From a bacterium (GTDB taxonomy: Bacteria > Pseudomonadota > Alphaproteobacteria > Rhodobacterales > Rhodobacteraceae), in the NCBI GenBank assembly GCA_016124195.1, contig WGOE01000009.1:241645-305644 (forward strand): a stretch of 64,000 bases of DNA, given 5' to 3'. The position numbers and the translations under genes are program-made. Each line of letters opens with the position of its first letter. Within the stretch, counting starts at the first letter, position 1. The notes under the pieces were generated by a model, which worked only from the letters and a program-made list of their open reading frames with translations, had not been told where the DNA came from and searched no databases. Positions 35,582 through 45,625 of this stretch are shown here, one piece after another.

Positions 35582-36907
35582 ATGGAACCTTTGCACATCA
35601 TCGGCGGCGGCATGGCGGGCTCTGAAGCCGCCTGGCAAGCCGCCACCGCCGGCGTCCCCGTCGTCCTGCACGAGATGCGGCCGCAGGTCAAAACCTTCGC
35701 CCATCGCACCGGGGATTTCGCCGAGATGGTCTGTTCCAATTCGTTCCGCTCGGACGATGACGAACAGAACGCGGTGGGCCTGTTGCATTGGGAAATGCGC
35801 GCGGCAAAGGCATTGATCCTTCAGGCGGCCGAAGCGCATCGCCTGCCTGCCGGCGGCGCTTTGGCCGTCGACCGTGACCCCTTCGCGGCCCATGTGACCG
35901 AAAAGCTGAAATCGCATCCGTTGATTTCCGTGTCCTATGAGGAAGTTACCGAGCTTCCTTCAACCGGACACTGGATCGTGGCGACCGGTCCGCTGACCTC
36001 GACCGCGCTGGCCGAAAGCATCCGCCGCGAGACTCATGCCGAGGCCTTGGCCTTCTTTGATGCCATTGCCCCCATCGTCTATGCCGACAGCGTCGACATG
36101 TCGGTGGCCTGGATGCAAAGCCGCTACGACAAGGGCGAGACGGTGGAGGAGCAGACCGCCTACATGAACTGCCCGATGACCAAGGCGCAGTACGACGCCT
36201 TCATCGCAGCCCTGCTCGCCGCCGAAAAGACCGAGTTTCACGAGGGCGAGACCGCCTATTTCGACGGCTGCCTGCCCATCGAGGTCATGGCCGAACGCGG
36301 CCCCGAGACACTGCGTCACGGCCCGATGAAGCCGGTCGGCCTGACCAACGCGCATGACCCGCAGGTCAAGCCCCATGCCGTGGTGCAGCTGCGGCGCGAC
36401 AACAAGCTTGGCACGCTCTACAACATCGTGGGCTTTCAGACCAAGATGAAGTACGGCGCGCAAACCTCTGTTTTCAAGATGATTCCCGGGCTGGAGAACG
36501 CCTCTTTTGCCAGGCTCGGCGGCATTCATCGCAACACGTTCATCAACTCGCCCACGCTGCTCGACGCCCAGATGCGCCTGAGGCGCCGCCCGAACATCCG
36601 CTTTGCCGGCCAGATCACCGGGGTCGAGGGCTATGTCGAAAGTGCGGCGATGGGTCTGGTTGCGGGCCGCATGGCCGCTGCTGAATTGCAGGGCCGCCAC
36701 CTGCCTCCGCCGCCGCCCGAAACCGCGATGGGCGCGCTCATCACCCACATCACCGGCGGGGCCGAGGCGAAAACCTTCCAGCCGATGAATGTGAACTTCG
36801 GCCTCTTCCCGCCGATCGACGCGAAATCCGGCCGCCGCGGCCGCAAGGACCGCTACAAGGCCTATACCGACCGCGCCAAGGCGGCCTTCACGGCATGGCT
36901 GTCGTAA
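35582..36907 (+). CDS. trmFO: Folate/FAD-dependent tRNA (uracil-54-C5)-methyltransferase TrmFO
   Basis: 441 residues. The N-terminal FAD site is [17 protein letters not shown], with [11 protein letters not shown] shortly after (the conserved Cys), then [22 protein letters not shown] and [15 protein letters not shown] segments typical of TrmFO. It makes m5U54 in tRNA using 5,10-methylene-THF, in place of SAM-dependent TrmA. It overlaps gluQ by 13 bases. Its use of methylene-THF ties it to the sarcosine oxidase and MTHFR genes of this window. Confidence 0.95.
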   Translation: MEPLHIIGGGMAGSEAAWQAATAGVPVVLHEMRPQVKTFAHRTGDFAEMVCSNSFRSDDDEQNAVGLLHWEMRAAKALILQAAEAHRLPAGGALAVDRDPFAAHVTEKLKSHPLISVSYEEVTELPSTGHWIVATGPLTSTALAESIRRETHAEALAFFDAIAPIVYADSVDMSVAWMQSRYDKGETVEEQTAYMNCPMTKAQYDAFIAALLAAEKTEFHEGETAYFDGCLPIEVMAERGPETLRHGPMKPVGLTNAHDPQVKPHAVVQLRRDNKLGTLYNIVGFQTKMKYGAQTSVFKMIPGLENASFARLGGIHRNTFINSPTLLDAQMRLRRRPNIRFAGQITGVEGYVESAAMGLVAGRMAAAELQGRHLPPPPPETAMGALITHITGGAEAKTFQPMNVNFGLFPPIDAKSGRRGRKDRYKAYTDRAKAAFTAWLS

Positions 36908-37791
36908 CCCGCTTCGCGCCATCGCCGACCGGCCCCCTGCATCTGGGCCACGCCTATGCCGCCATCGTCGCCCATGACCTCGCGAGGTCCCACGGCGGCA
37001 CCTTCCTTTTGCGCATCGAAGACATCGACCAGACCCGCTGCCGCCCGGAGTGGGAGGCGCAGATCGCGGACGACCTGCACTGGCTTGGCCTCAGCTGGCC
37101 CACGCCCGTGCTGCGCCAGTCCGACAGGGTCGAGATCTACCGCGCCGCCCTCCAATCGCTTTGGCAGCGCGGCCTTCTCTATCCCTGCAGCTGCAGCCGC
37201 CGCGACATCCTCGAGGCCGCCTCGGCCCCGCAAGAGGGTGCGGCCCCACTTATCGGCCCCGATGGACCGGTCTATCCCGGCACCTGCCGCGCCAGGCACC
37301 GGCAAAGTGGCCCCTTGCCCAGCGACTGTGCCCTCAGGCTCGACATGTCCAAGGCCGCGGCTCTTCTGATGTCACACCAGGATCACGCGCCAAACCCCTT
37401 GGAAGGCGTCATTTTTCTGGAAGTGGGCCAGGGCCCGCAAGGCCAGCACGGCCTGATCGCGACCCCAGCCCGCCACCTGACCGACCAGATCGGCGATATC
37501 GTGCTTGCCCGGCGCGAGATGGGCACCTCTTACCATCTTTCGGTCGTCCTAGACGACGCGGCGCAGGGCGTCACCCATGTCACCCGGGGTGAGGATCTGT
37601 TCGAGGCCACCGCCATCCACGTCGTCCTGCAACGGCTCCTCGGCCTGCCGACGCCCATCTACCACCACCACCGCCTGATCCGCGACGCCCAAGGCAAGCG
37701 CCTCGCCAAGCGTGACGACGCCCGCGCCCTTGCCAGATACCGGGCCGAAGGGGCGAGCCCCGCCGACATCCGCCATATGATCGGCCTCTGA
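36895..37791 (+). CDS. gluQ: Glutamyl-Q tRNA(Asp) synthetase
   Basis: 298 residues, a GluRS catalytic core without anticodon domain. HIGH-type motif: [18 protein letters not shown]. Zinc ligands: [10 protein letters not shown] and YPGTCRARH. The KMSKS counterpart is KRLAKRDDA. It attaches glutamate to queuosine at position 34 of tRNA-Asp. It overlaps trmFO by 13 bases in a different frame, so two tRNA modification genes are coupled. Confidence 0.95.
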   Translation: MAVVTRFAPSPTGPLHLGHAYAAIVAHDLARSHGGTFLLRIEDIDQTRCRPEWEAQIADDLHWLGLSWPTPVLRQSDRVEIYRAALQSLWQRGLLYPCSCSRRDILEAASAPQEGAAPLIGPDGPVYPGTCRARHRQSGPLPSDCALRLDMSKAAALLMSHQDHAPNPLEGVIFLEVGQGPQGQHGLIATPARHLTDQIGDIVLARREMGTSYHLSVVLDDAAQGVTHVTRGEDLFEATAIHVVLQRLLGLPTPIYHHHRLIRDAQGKRLAKRDDARALARYRAEGASPADIRHMIGL

Positions 37792-37855
37792 CCCCTTCAT
37801 CCAGGTACAAATACCTCCACGGGGGTCCGGGGGTGTGAAACCCCCGGCGGCCGGC
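37791..37855 (-). repeat. Dispersed intergenic element, copy C
   Basis: On the minus strand: GGGGGTTTCACACCCCC, then CGGACCCCCGTGGAGGTATTT and a final GGATGAAGG. It is the cleanest of the three copies. It fills nearly the whole gap between the convergent gluQ and der, suggesting a terminator role. Confidence 0.8.
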
Positions 37856-37868
37856 CAAAGGCACCGTC

Positions 37869-39338
37869 TCAGAACTTCTTCGGCCCGTCCATGTGCTTGC
37901 GCAGGCGCGAGGGCGTGTGGAATTTGGGGTTCTTGAACGGGTTCTTGTCGCCCTGGCTGCGCAGCGTCAGCCGGATCGGCGTGCCCGGCATGTCGAAATG
38001 CTCGCGCAACCCGTTGACGAGATAACGGCGGTAGCTGTCGGGCATGTCCTCGGGATGCGAGCACATCACCACAAAGCCCGGCGGCCGGGTCTTGACCTGG
38101 GTCATGTAGCGCAGCCGGATCCGCTTGCCGCCCGGCGCCGGCGGCGGATGCGCCTCGGTCATGGCGCCGAGCCAGGTGTTGAGCCGCGCCGTCGGCACCC
38201 GGCGGTTCCAGACCGCATGGGCCTTCAGGATCGCGTCATGCAGCCGGTCCATCCCCCGCCCGGTCTTGCCCGAAATCGTGACCAAAGGCGCGCCGCGCAA
38301 CTGCGGCAAGAGCCGTTCGAACATCTCTTTCAGTTCGGCCAGCTTTTCCTGCTTTTCGTCCTCGAGGTCCCATTTGTTGATCGCCACAACCACGGCACGG
38401 CCTTCGGTCTCGGCATAGTCGCAGATGCGCAGGTCCTGGGTTTCAAACGGGATTTCCACGTCCAGCAGCACGACGACCACTTCGGCAAACCGCACGGCGC
38501 GCAAGCCATCCGCGACCGAGAGTTTTTCAAGCTTTTCAACGACCTTGCCGCGTTTCCTCATCCCCGCGGTGTCGAAAATCCGCGTGGGTGTGCCCAGCCA
38601 ATCTGTATTGACCGAGATGGCATCGCGGGTGATCCCGGCCTCGGGCCCGGTCAAGAGCCGGTCATAGCCGAGGATCGTGTTGATCAGCGTCGATTTGCCC
38701 GCATTGGGCCGGCCGATCACCGCGATCTGCAAGGGATGCGCGGCGGTGGGCGCGTAAGAGGCCTCGTCGACCTCTTCCTCGGCCTCTTCTTCAGACACAT
38801 CCACATCGACCACCGGCGCATCGGCCTCGGCGCGGGCGGCGAAAAGCTCTTCATAGGGTTTGAGGGCGTTGTAGAGGTCGTCGATCCCCTCGCCATGTTC
38901 GGCCGACAGGCGGATCGGCTCGCCGAGGCCCAGGCTCCAGCCTTCCAGCGCGCCCGCGTCGCCGGCCTTGCCCTCGGCCTTGTTGACGCCGAGGATCACC
39001 TTGGCGCCCTTCTTGCGCAGGATTTCGGCGAAGGTTTCGTCCGACGGTGTCACCCCGACCCGCCCGTCGATCAGGAACAGGCTGACATCTGCCATGTCCA
39101 CTGCGCGCTCGGTCAGGCGGCGCATGCGGCCCTGCAGGCTGTCGTCGGTGATCTCTTCCAGGCCCGCGGTGTCGATCACGGTGAAGCGCAGATCGAACAG
39201 CTTGGCATCGCCCTCGCGCAGGTCGCGCGTCACACCGGGCTGGTCGTCGACCAGCGCCAGCTTGCGGCCCACCAGCCGATTGAACAGGGTGGATTTGCCC
39301 ACATTGGGCCGCCCCACGATGGCAAGAGTAAAGCTCAT
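37869..39338 (-). CDS. der: Ribosome biogenesis GTPase Der (EngA)
   Basis: 489 residues from the ATG at 39338 (ribosome site GGAG); an ATG seven codons upstream is less likely. Two GTPase domains in tandem: G1 motifs GRPNVGKST and [10 protein letters not shown]3 DTAGLEE and DTAGMRK, G4 NKAEG (degenerate) and NKWD. A C-terminal KH-like domain follows ([20 protein letters not shown]). An acidic linker ([17 protein letters not shown]) joins the two GTPases. Der is essential for 50S assembly. The order yfgM-bamB-der is the same as in E. coli. Confidence 0.96.
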   Translation of the reverse strand: MSFTLAIVGRPNVGKSTLFNRLVGRKLALVDDQPGVTRDLREGDAKLFDLRFTVIDTAGLEEITDDSLQGRMRRLTERAVDMADVSLFLIDGRVGVTPSDETFAEILRKKGAKVILGVNKAEGKAGDAGALEGWSLGLGEPIRLSAEHGEGIDDLYNALKPYEELFAARAEADAPVVDVDVSEEEAEEEVDEASYAPTAAHPLQIAVIGRPNAGKSTLINTILGYDRLLTGPEAGITRDAISVNTDWLGTPTRIFDTAGMRKRGKVVEKLEKLSVADGLRAVRFAEVVVVLLDVEIPFETQDLRICDYAETEGRAVVVAINKWDLEDEKQEKLAELKEMFERLLPQLRGAPLVTISGKTGRGMDRLHDAILKAHAVWNRRVPTARLNTWLGAMTEAHPPPAPGGKRIRLRYMTQVKTRPPGFVVMCSHPEDMPDSYRRYLVNGLREHFDMPGTPIRLTLRSQGDKNPFKNPKFHTPSRLRKHMDGPKKF

Positions 39339-39384
39339 AAACGCTCCTTGCGTTTGCAAGAGGCTGCCTTACACCCAAGCAGGC

Positions 39385-40776
39385 TCAGCGGAAAGCCAGA
39401 AGTTGGCCCTTGGAGTTGACGACCAGCAACAGCCCCTGTGCGAGGGCCGCAGGTGTGGCGGCCCCGCCCGGGATGGCCACCTGGCCCACAAGGCTGCCAT
39501 CGGTAGGATTGAAGCTGCGCAGATAGCCGTCCGACGAGACGACGATCAGATGCCCGCCGGCCAGAACCGGACCGTAGTTCGCGGCGATGGAGCGATGCTT
39601 CTTCGGCTTCTGGTCACGGAAATAGGGCAGATCGACAGCCCAGATCGTCTCGCCGCTTTGCGCGCTCATCCGGACCAGACGGCCATTGTCGTTCACCGTG
39701 AAGACCGAACCGCCCACCACGAGCGGCGGGTTCAGGGCGCCCTCTTCCGCGGTCCAGATGCGCTGGCCGGTGGCTGCCGAGAAGGCGCCGGTGCGCCCGC
39801 CCTGGGTGCCGGCGTACAGGACACCACCCACGATGACCGGATCGCCGGTGATGTCGCCACTGTCGGCATAGGCGCTGCCGAGCCGGGTGCCCGACACCGC
39901 CGCCGTCCACTTCGAGGCGCCGCTGCGCAGATCGGCGCCCATCAGGATACCGCTGGAAAACGGCAGGACGACGGTCTGGCCATCGACCGCCGGAGCGGAC
40001 CCCGCGTCCGAGCGGAAGCTGTCCGGCGTCGAGGCGCCCGTCGCCGTCCAGAGGGTGCGGCCCGTGGCGGCATCCAAAGCCCAGCCGGTGCCGTCATCGG
40101 TCACGACCAGCACCTGATTGCCCGCAACCGAAGGCGCACCCGACGGCATGGCCCCCATGCGTTGCCGCCAGATCACCGATCCGTCTGCGGCATTCAGGGC
40201 GATGGTCTCGCCATAGCCGGTCGTTGCAAAGACCCGCCCGCCCTCGGCCGCAAGACCGCCGCCCGACAGGCCGCCGCCGGCGTCGAAGCTGGCGGTCAGA
40301 TCGCGGCTCCAGACCGGGCTGCCCTGCAACGAGACCGCGGTCACCCGCGACTGCGCGTCCATCGCAAAAGCCAGCCCGCCGGCCACGACCGGGGCGGCGT
40401 TGATCCGGTTCTTGTGCGAATTGCCCGTGCCGATCGGTGCGGACCAGACAAGCTGCGGCGTGGCCGACAGCACGCCATGCAGGCCCGCGTGATGCACATT
40501 GCCCGCGCGCTGCGGCCAATCGGCGTTCGACACCATGGCCGGCAGCGAGATCGGCACCGAAGTGTTCGGCGGCTGATCCGGCGGCGGCACCGGCGCGGGC
40601 TGGCCATCGACCGGAATCGAATCCGCCAGCGGCGCCCGGACCGGGAACCTCGTGCCCTGCAGGATCACTTCCTTGGTGCAGGACGAAAGCAGCAGCCCGG
40701 CCACGAGGGCCCGCACCGCCAAAGCCCGGAACCCTGTCTTGCTGCCTGCCGCGGAACGCTCGATCGCCATGCGCAT
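39385..40776 (-). CDS. bamB: Outer membrane assembly lipoprotein BamB
   Basis: 463 residues from the ATG at 40776. A lipoprotein signal (RALAVRALVAGLLLSSC) is followed by a PQQ-like eight-bladed propeller with repeated blades such as FATTGYGETIALNAADGSVI, WALDAATGRTLWTA and AFSAATGQRIWTAEEG. BamB is the scaffold subunit of the BAM complex. The gene starts four bases after the yfgM stop and lies 46 bases from der. With bamE at 16.3 kb, two Bam lipoproteins are encoded in the window. Confidence 0.93.
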   Translation of the reverse strand: MRMAIERSAAGSKTGFRALAVRALVAGLLLSSCTKEVILQGTRFPVRAPLADSIPVDGQPAPVPPPDQPPNTSVPISLPAMVSNADWPQRAGNVHHAGLHGVLSATPQLVWSAPIGTGNSHKNRINAAPVVAGGLAFAMDAQSRVTAVSLQGSPVWSRDLTASFDAGGGLSGGGLAAEGGRVFATTGYGETIALNAADGSVIWRQRMGAMPSGAPSVAGNQVLVVTDDGTGWALDAATGRTLWTATGASTPDSFRSDAGSAPAVDGQTVVLPFSSGILMGADLRSGASKWTAAVSGTRLGSAYADSGDITGDPVIVGGVLYAGTQGGRTGAFSAATGQRIWTAEEGALNPPLVVGGSVFTVNDNGRLVRMSAQSGETIWAVDLPYFRDQKPKKHRSIAANYGPVLAGGHLIVVSSDGYLRSFNPTDGSLVGQVAIPGGAATPAALAQGLLLVVNSKGQLLAFR

Positions 40777-40780
40777 TGCC

Positions 40781-41461
40781 TCAACCCTGAGAGGGAGCGG
40801 CACCGGCCGCAGGTTTCGCCGCCGGAACCGTGCCGCCCAGCGAGGTGATGACCAGCGCCAGCCGGTTGCGCATGCCCGCCGGCGCCTCCTGATCCTGCAC
40901 CAGTTCCATGAGCGCCTTGAGGGCGTCATCCTTCTTGCCTTCTTCGATCAGCAGATAGGCGAGCTGTTCTTCGGCCAGCACCCGCATCGGGCGTCCCGGC
41001 ACGTCCAGTGCTTGCAAGGCGGCGCGGCGGTCGGCCAGTGCCATGTCCTTGCCCGCAATCGCCATGCGCTTGAGAACGGCCAGATCGCGGTAGATCTGCG
41101 GCTGGCCCTTGTCGGCGGCCAGCTGGTCCAGCGCGGCCAGAGCGGCAGCCTTGTCGGCTGTCGGATTGGCCGCCTTCAGCAGGTCCAGCAGCGCCACCTG
41201 ATCCTTGTCGGCGGGCACCGCGTCAAGCGCCTTGAGCCGTTCGGCCGGGTCGGTCTTTTCCAGCGCCGCCGAGACGGCATCGCCGAAATTTTCGGCCCGC
41301 GCTGCGGCCTTGGCCTTTTGCCATTCGTTGAACGCCGCCCCGCCCACGATCAGCACCACGATCAGCGCGCCGATCCAGCCGTACTTGCGAAACCCGGCGT
41401 AAAGCCGGTCGCTGCGCACGGCATCGGTGACTTCATCGACGAAACTGTCTGGCGTGCTCAT
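40781..41461 (-). CDS. YfgM-type tetratricopeptide membrane protein
   Basis: 226 residues from the ATG at 41461, with ribosome site GGAGG. A short cytosolic segment (FVDEVTDAVRSDRLYAGFRK) is followed by one membrane helix (YGWIGALIVVLIVGGAAF). Periplasmic helical TPR-like repeats come next (AALAALDQLAADKGQPQIY, LAYLLIEEGKKDDALKALM). In E. coli YfgM is an ancillary subunit of the SecYEG translocon and is encoded before bamB, as here. The Ala/Pro-rich tail is unremarkable. Confidence 0.88.
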   Translation of the reverse strand: MSTPDSFVDEVTDAVRSDRLYAGFRKYGWIGALIVVLIVGGAAFNEWQKAKAAARAENFGDAVSAALEKTDPAERLKALDAVPADKDQVALLDLLKAANPTADKAAALAALDQLAADKGQPQIYRDLAVLKRMAIAGKDMALADRRAALQALDVPGRPMRVLAEEQLAYLLIEEGKKDDALKALMELVQDQEAPAGMRNRLALVITSLGGTVPAAKPAAGAAPSQG

Positions 41462-41566
41462 GGGGCCTCCGTTGCTTTGGCCCGTCTTACACGGGTTGCG
41501 CGCCCGTTGCAAAGCCCCCCGACCGTCGCCCCGGCGAAAGCTGCCAAGGGCGGGCCGGGGCGCCGG

Positions 41567-43426
41567 TCACTCGGCAGCTTCGACCTGCGGCTCGGTCGCG
41601 GCGTCCTCTTCGGCGGACTGGCGTTCCCACATCGCGCTGTAGCGCCCGCCCTGCGCCAGAAGCGCCTCATGCGTGCCCTGTTCAACCACGCGCCCCGCCT
41701 CGAGCACCAGGATCAGGTCGCTGTCGGCGATGGTCGAAAGCCGGTGCGCGATGGTGATGACCGAACGGCCCTGCCCCATCTCGGACAGGCTTTCCTGGAT
41801 GTCACGCTCGGTCTGGGTGTCGAGCGCCGAGGTCGCCTCGTCCAGAATGAGGATCGGCGGGTTCTTCAGGATCGTGCGGGCGATGCCCACCCGCTGCTTT
41901 TCGCCACCCGACAGTTTCAGGCCGCGCTCGCCCACCTTGGCGTCATAGCCATCAGGCAGGGTCATGATGAAGTCGTGAATCTTGGCCGCCTTGGCCGCAG
42001 CCTCTACCGCCTCGCGCGGGGCGTCGGGGTTGCCATAGGCGATGTTGTAATAGACCGTGTCGTTGAAGAGGACCGTATCCTGCGGCACCACGCCGATGGA
42101 TTGGTGCAGGCTGGTCTGCGTGACCTCGCGGATGTCCTGGCCGTCGATGCGGATCGCGCCGCCCGTGATGTCGTAGAACCGGAACAACAGCCGCGCGATG
42201 GTGGATTTGCCCGAACCCGAGGGCCCGACAAGCGCGATCTTCTGCCCCGGCCCCACCCGAAGCGAGACACCCTTCAGGATCGGGCGGTTGGCGTCGTAAT
42301 CGAAGAAGACATTGTCGAAGACCACCTCGCCCTCGGTGACCTTGAGGTCGGGGGCGCCGGGGGCATCCACCACCTCGGCCGGCTGGGCCAGAAGGCCGAA
42401 CATCTCGCCCATGTCGACCAGGGCCTGGCGGATTTCGCGGTAGACCGTGCCAAGAAAGCCCAGGGGCAGCGTGATCTGCATCATGTAGGCGTTGACCATG
42501 ACGAAATCGCCCACGGTGAAGCGACCCTGCTGCACCCCGACCGCCGACATGGCCATCACGATGATCAGGCCCGTGGTGATGATCACGTTCTGCCCGATGT
42601 TGAGCATCGACAGCGACTGGCCCGTCTTGACCGCAAAGCCCTCATAGGCCTGCATGGCGCGGTCATAGCGGGCGGCCTCGCGCGCCTCGGCGTTGAAATA
42701 CTTGACGGTTTCATAGTTCAGCAGGCTGTCGATCGCCTTCTGGTTGGCATCGGTGTCCTGATCGTTCATCGCCCGGCGGATCTTGACCCGCCATTCGGTG
42801 ACCTTGAACGTATAGGTGATGTAGGCCGCGATCGTGACCAGCACGACGACCATGTAAAGCCAGCCGAAGTAGATGGCGAAGATCACCGAGACCATGGTCA
42901 GTTCCAGGATCAGCGGGATGATCGAGAACAGCATGAAGCGCAGCAGGAAATCGACGCCCTTGACCCCGCGTTCGATCACCCGGCTGAGCCCGCCGGTCTT
43001 GCGCGTGATGTGATAGCGCAGCGACAGGCGGTGGATATGGGTGAAGGTCTCGAAGGCCAGTTTGCGCAGGGCGCGCTGGCCGACCCGCACGAAGACCCAG
43101 TCGCGCATCTCGCCGAAGAAGACGGCACCCATGCGGAACAGCCCGTAAGCCACCGTCAGCGCCACTGCCCCCAGAAGCCAGGACGCCGTGGCATCGAGGC
43201 CCGACTGGTGCGTGAGCGCATCGACCGCCTTCTTGTAAAGATAAGGCGTGCAGACCGACACGATCTTGGAGATCACCAGCATGACCAGCGCCAGGACCAC
43301 CCGGTGGCGCACCCAGGGCTCGTTCTTCGGCCAAAGATAGGGCGCGATGCGGCGCATGGTTTGCCAGCCGCTGGCGGGAGCCTTGGCGATATCGGCGGAG
43401 GTGGCGGTCGTAGTCAGGCGGCGCAT
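41567..43426 (-). CDS. ABC exporter of the Atm1 / heavy-metal tolerance family
   Basis: 619 residues: an N-terminal six-helix permease domain (about 30-340) fused to an ATPase domain (about 370-600) with Walker A GPSGSGKST, signature LSGGEKQRVGIAR and Walker B PILILDEATSALD. The permease segments RALRKLAFETFTHIHRLSLR, YHITRKTGGLSRVIERGVKG and NYETVKYFNAEAREAARYD are those of Atm1-type exporters. These export glutathione derivatives used for Fe-S assembly or metal detoxification. The ATG has an AGGGA site eight bases upstream. Confidence 0.92.
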   Translation of the reverse strand: MRRLTTTATSADIAKAPASGWQTMRRIAPYLWPKNEPWVRHRVVLALVMLVISKIVSVCTPYLYKKAVDALTHQSGLDATASWLLGAVALTVAYGLFRMGAVFFGEMRDWVFVRVGQRALRKLAFETFTHIHRLSLRYHITRKTGGLSRVIERGVKGVDFLLRFMLFSIIPLILELTMVSVIFAIYFGWLYMVVVLVTIAAYITYTFKVTEWRVKIRRAMNDQDTDANQKAIDSLLNYETVKYFNAEAREAARYDRAMQAYEGFAVKTGQSLSMLNIGQNVIITTGLIIVMAMSAVGVQQGRFTVGDFVMVNAYMMQITLPLGFLGTVYREIRQALVDMGEMFGLLAQPAEVVDAPGAPDLKVTEGEVVFDNVFFDYDANRPILKGVSLRVGPGQKIALVGPSGSGKSTIARLLFRFYDITGGAIRIDGQDIREVTQTSLHQSIGVVPQDTVLFNDTVYYNIAYGNPDAPREAVEAAAKAAKIHDFIMTLPDGYDAKVGERGLKLSGGEKQRVGIARTILKNPPILILDEATSALDTQTERDIQESLSEMGQGRSVITIAHRLSTIADSDLILVLEAGRVVEQGTHEALLAQGGRYSAMWERQSAEEDAATEPQVEAAE

Positions 43427-43589
43427 GGAATATCCCTATCGCCCCAAGGGCGCGCAAGGCGCGGGGGCATGGCAGACTTGGGTCAGGCGCGAGAGGATGT
43501 AAACCCCTTGGACCGGGAAATCCAGCCCGGGTCCCGAAGGCTTGCGCCGAAAGGCCCATTCCGCGCAGGAATGAGGATGGACGCCGCTG

Positions 43590-43622
43590 GCCTGCAGGTC
43601 CGGTCGTGTCGGACCTGCAGGC
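43590..43622. repeat. Perfect 13-bp inverted repeat with CCTGCAGG in both arms
   Basis: GCCTGCAGGTCCG (43590-43602) and CGGACCTGCAGGC (43610-43622) pair exactly around a 7-base loop. It lies about 65 bases beyond the LysM gene stop and upstream of the Atm1-type gene, both on the minus strand. Neither strand has a T run after it. Confidence 0.75.
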
Positions 43623-43687
43623 GCCTTGGCGGCCCGTCTTGGGTGGGCTCGGGTCTTGACCCCAGGTCGGCTGCTTCGCTTGGCCGG

Positions 43688-45517
43688 TCAGTGCTGCGGC
43701 AGGGTGAAGACCTGGCCCGGATAGATCCGGTTGGGGTTGCGGATCTTGTCCTTGTTGGCGTTCCAGACCTGCACGTACAGGATGCCATGCCCCATCTGCC
43801 GCCGCGCGATGCCCCAGAGCGTATAGCCCGGTTGCACCGTCACGGTGACGGAAGGCGGCGGCACGGCCGCAGCCGCACCCTGCGCCGGCGGGCTGGCCGC
43901 CGTGTTGGTTGCGGTCGTGTCGGTTGCGGTCGTGGCGGCAGCGGTGCCGGCTTCGGCCCCCGCTGCGGGAGCGCTGGCGCCCATCGCGGCGGCAAGTGCA
44001 GTGGGCGTCTCGCGCTTGAAGGGCGTCTCATAGCGCGAGATCACCTTGCCCTCCGCATCGACCTCGTCCACGCGCAGGGTGTGCAGCTTTGGCTCGATCC
44101 CGGTTTGCGTGATGTTCCAGGTCGCATCGGCCGCGACGGCCGCCGCAACGCCCAGCGGCGCGTTGTCAAGATAAAGGCGCACGAAGGCGCCGGGCTTGCC
44201 ATGGCCGCCGAACTGCACCTCGGAGGCGGAAGGATAGGCGATGGTGTCAAGCGTCACATTGGCCGCCACCTCCGGGGCGACGGCGGCGCCGGGTTGCAGG
44301 ACCTTGGCCCCCTGATCGGTGACAGCCAGCGCCACGGTGCCGGTCGGGGCCGTAGGTTGCGCCCCGGCCGTCTGGCCCTGCGCCGGTGCCCCGGTTTGAT
44401 CCGCCGCAGTCTGGCCGGCAGTCTGGCCCGCAGTCTGGCCGGCAGTCTGGCCCGCGGTCTGGCCCGCGGTCTGGGTTGTCTGCGGGGTGCCGGCCTGAGC
44501 CTCGGCCGGTTGCGCCGGCGCGGCAGGGGCCGCGGCACTCTGGTCGGTCTGGGCAGAGGTTGCACCTTCGCCAGCGGCGGTCGCCGGCGCCGTTTGCGGC
44601 GCCTCGCCGGTGGAGGGCGCTGCAGGCGCCGGCTGCTGGGTGGGGGTCGCGTCGGCCATCTGCGTGGTGACAGGCTCTGGCGCGGTCGCGGTCGCAGCGG
44701 GGGCGGTGGCGGTGGCGGCAAGCGCCACGGCGCCGCCCGCCTCGACCTTGGTGCCGTCCGACAGGGTGGCGACCATCGTCATAAGGCGCCCTGCCCCGGC
44801 CGGCGGAAGGCTCAGCAGCGCCACGAACTTGCCGGAGCCATCGGCCGTGCTGACCGCGACCTCTGCCCCGTCCACCAGGATCGAGACGCTGGCGCCCGGC
44901 GCAACCTGCCCTGCCACGACCGTCGATCCATCGGGCTCGACCCGCACCACGTCAAAGCTGGGCGCCAAAGCGGGGCCGGCATTCGGCGCCGCCCCGCCGG
45001 CCGCCGAAGCCGTCGCGGTCGCGGTGGAGGTCGTGTCCGCCGGCGGCGTGGCCGTGGCGGCACTGGCGTCTGTCGCAGGCTTTGCCTCGGGCGCGGCGGC
45101 GGGGGCCGCGGTGTTCGCAGCCGAAGCCTCTGCCGTCGTCCCGCCCGTTGCGGCAGGTGCCGTTCCGGATGCAGTCGTGCCTGTAGCTGTAGTAGTCGTC
45201 GCTGTAGTAGTCGTGGCTGCAGTCGTCGTGGCTGTCGTCCCGGTGGCGGAAGAGGCGTCTGGCGCCGTCGCCGGGCCAGCATCGGCCGACTGCGCCTGCG
45301 GAGCGGGCTGCGGGGCCGCGGTGGTCGCCGATTGTGTCCCGGTCGCGGGCGCCCCGCCCTGCGACGTCGCACCGGCCGGAGCCTGCGCCGCCGGCGTGCG
45401 GCCCGCATCGGGCGCCTTGGGTCTGAACACCTCATAAGCGCCGGTGCCCAGCAGGATCACCACAATCGCAACCACAATCGACCGCGACCCCGCAGTCATG
45501 TCTTTCCATTCCGCCAT
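43688..45517 (-). CDS. LysM-domain envelope protein with low-complexity linkers
   Basis: 609 residues from the ATG at 45517 (GGGGGA six bases ahead). One N-terminal membrane helix (SRSIVVAIVVILLGTG, about 10-27) is followed by a Thr/Ala-rich linker. An Ig-like domain (about 180-260, VRVEPDGSTVVAGQVAPGA) and a Gln/Ala/Thr linker with repeated QTAG units come next. A second Ig-like domain (FGGHGKPGAFVRLYLDNAPL) leads to a C-terminal LysM (VQPGYTLWGIARRQMG to YPGQVFTLP). LysM binds peptidoglycan, so the protein probably spans inner membrane to cell wall. It is divergent from a LOG-family gene. Confidence 0.88.
   Translation of the reverse strand: MAEWKDMTAGSRSIVVAIVVILLGTGAYEVFRPKAPDAGRTPAAQAPAGATSQGGAPATGTQSATTAAPQPAPQAQSADAGPATAPDASSATGTTATTTAATTTTATTTTATGTTASGTAPAATGGTTAEASAANTAAPAAAPEAKPATDASAATATPPADTTSTATATASAAGGAAPNAGPALAPSFDVVRVEPDGSTVVAGQVAPGASVSILVDGAEVAVSTADGSGKFVALLSLPPAGAGRLMTMVATLSDGTKVEAGGAVALAATATAPAATATAPEPVTTQMADATPTQQPAPAAPSTGEAPQTAPATAAGEGATSAQTDQSAAAPAAPAQPAEAQAGTPQTTQTAGQTAGQTAGQTAGQTAGQTAADQTGAPAQGQTAGAQPTAPTGTVALAVTDQGAKVLQPGAAVAPEVAANVTLDTIAYPSASEVQFGGHGKPGAFVRLYLDNAPLGVAAAVAADATWNITQTGIEPKLHTLRVDEVDAEGKVISRYETPFKRETPTALAAAMGASAPAAGAEAGTAAATTATDTTATNTAASPPAQGAAAAVPPPSVTVTVQPGYTLWGIARRQMGHGILYVQVWNANKDKIRNPNRIYPGQVFTLPQH
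44406..44475. repeat. 12-bp tandem repeat inside the LysM gene
   Basis: Nearly six units of GCAGTCTGGCCG, with the last base alternating G/C and a later GCG variant, encode QTAG repeats on the minus strand. Each unit keeps the reading frame, so copy number can change without a frameshift. Confidence 0.85.
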
Positions 45518-45625
45518 GTAGTCCCCCAAGACCGAGAGCGGGATCTGTTGCCGACCCCTGCTTTCCTTTCGCCAGATTCCCGGTTATCCGTAGCAAAGCA
45601 ACCGGTATTCCGAGATTTTTCCGAC

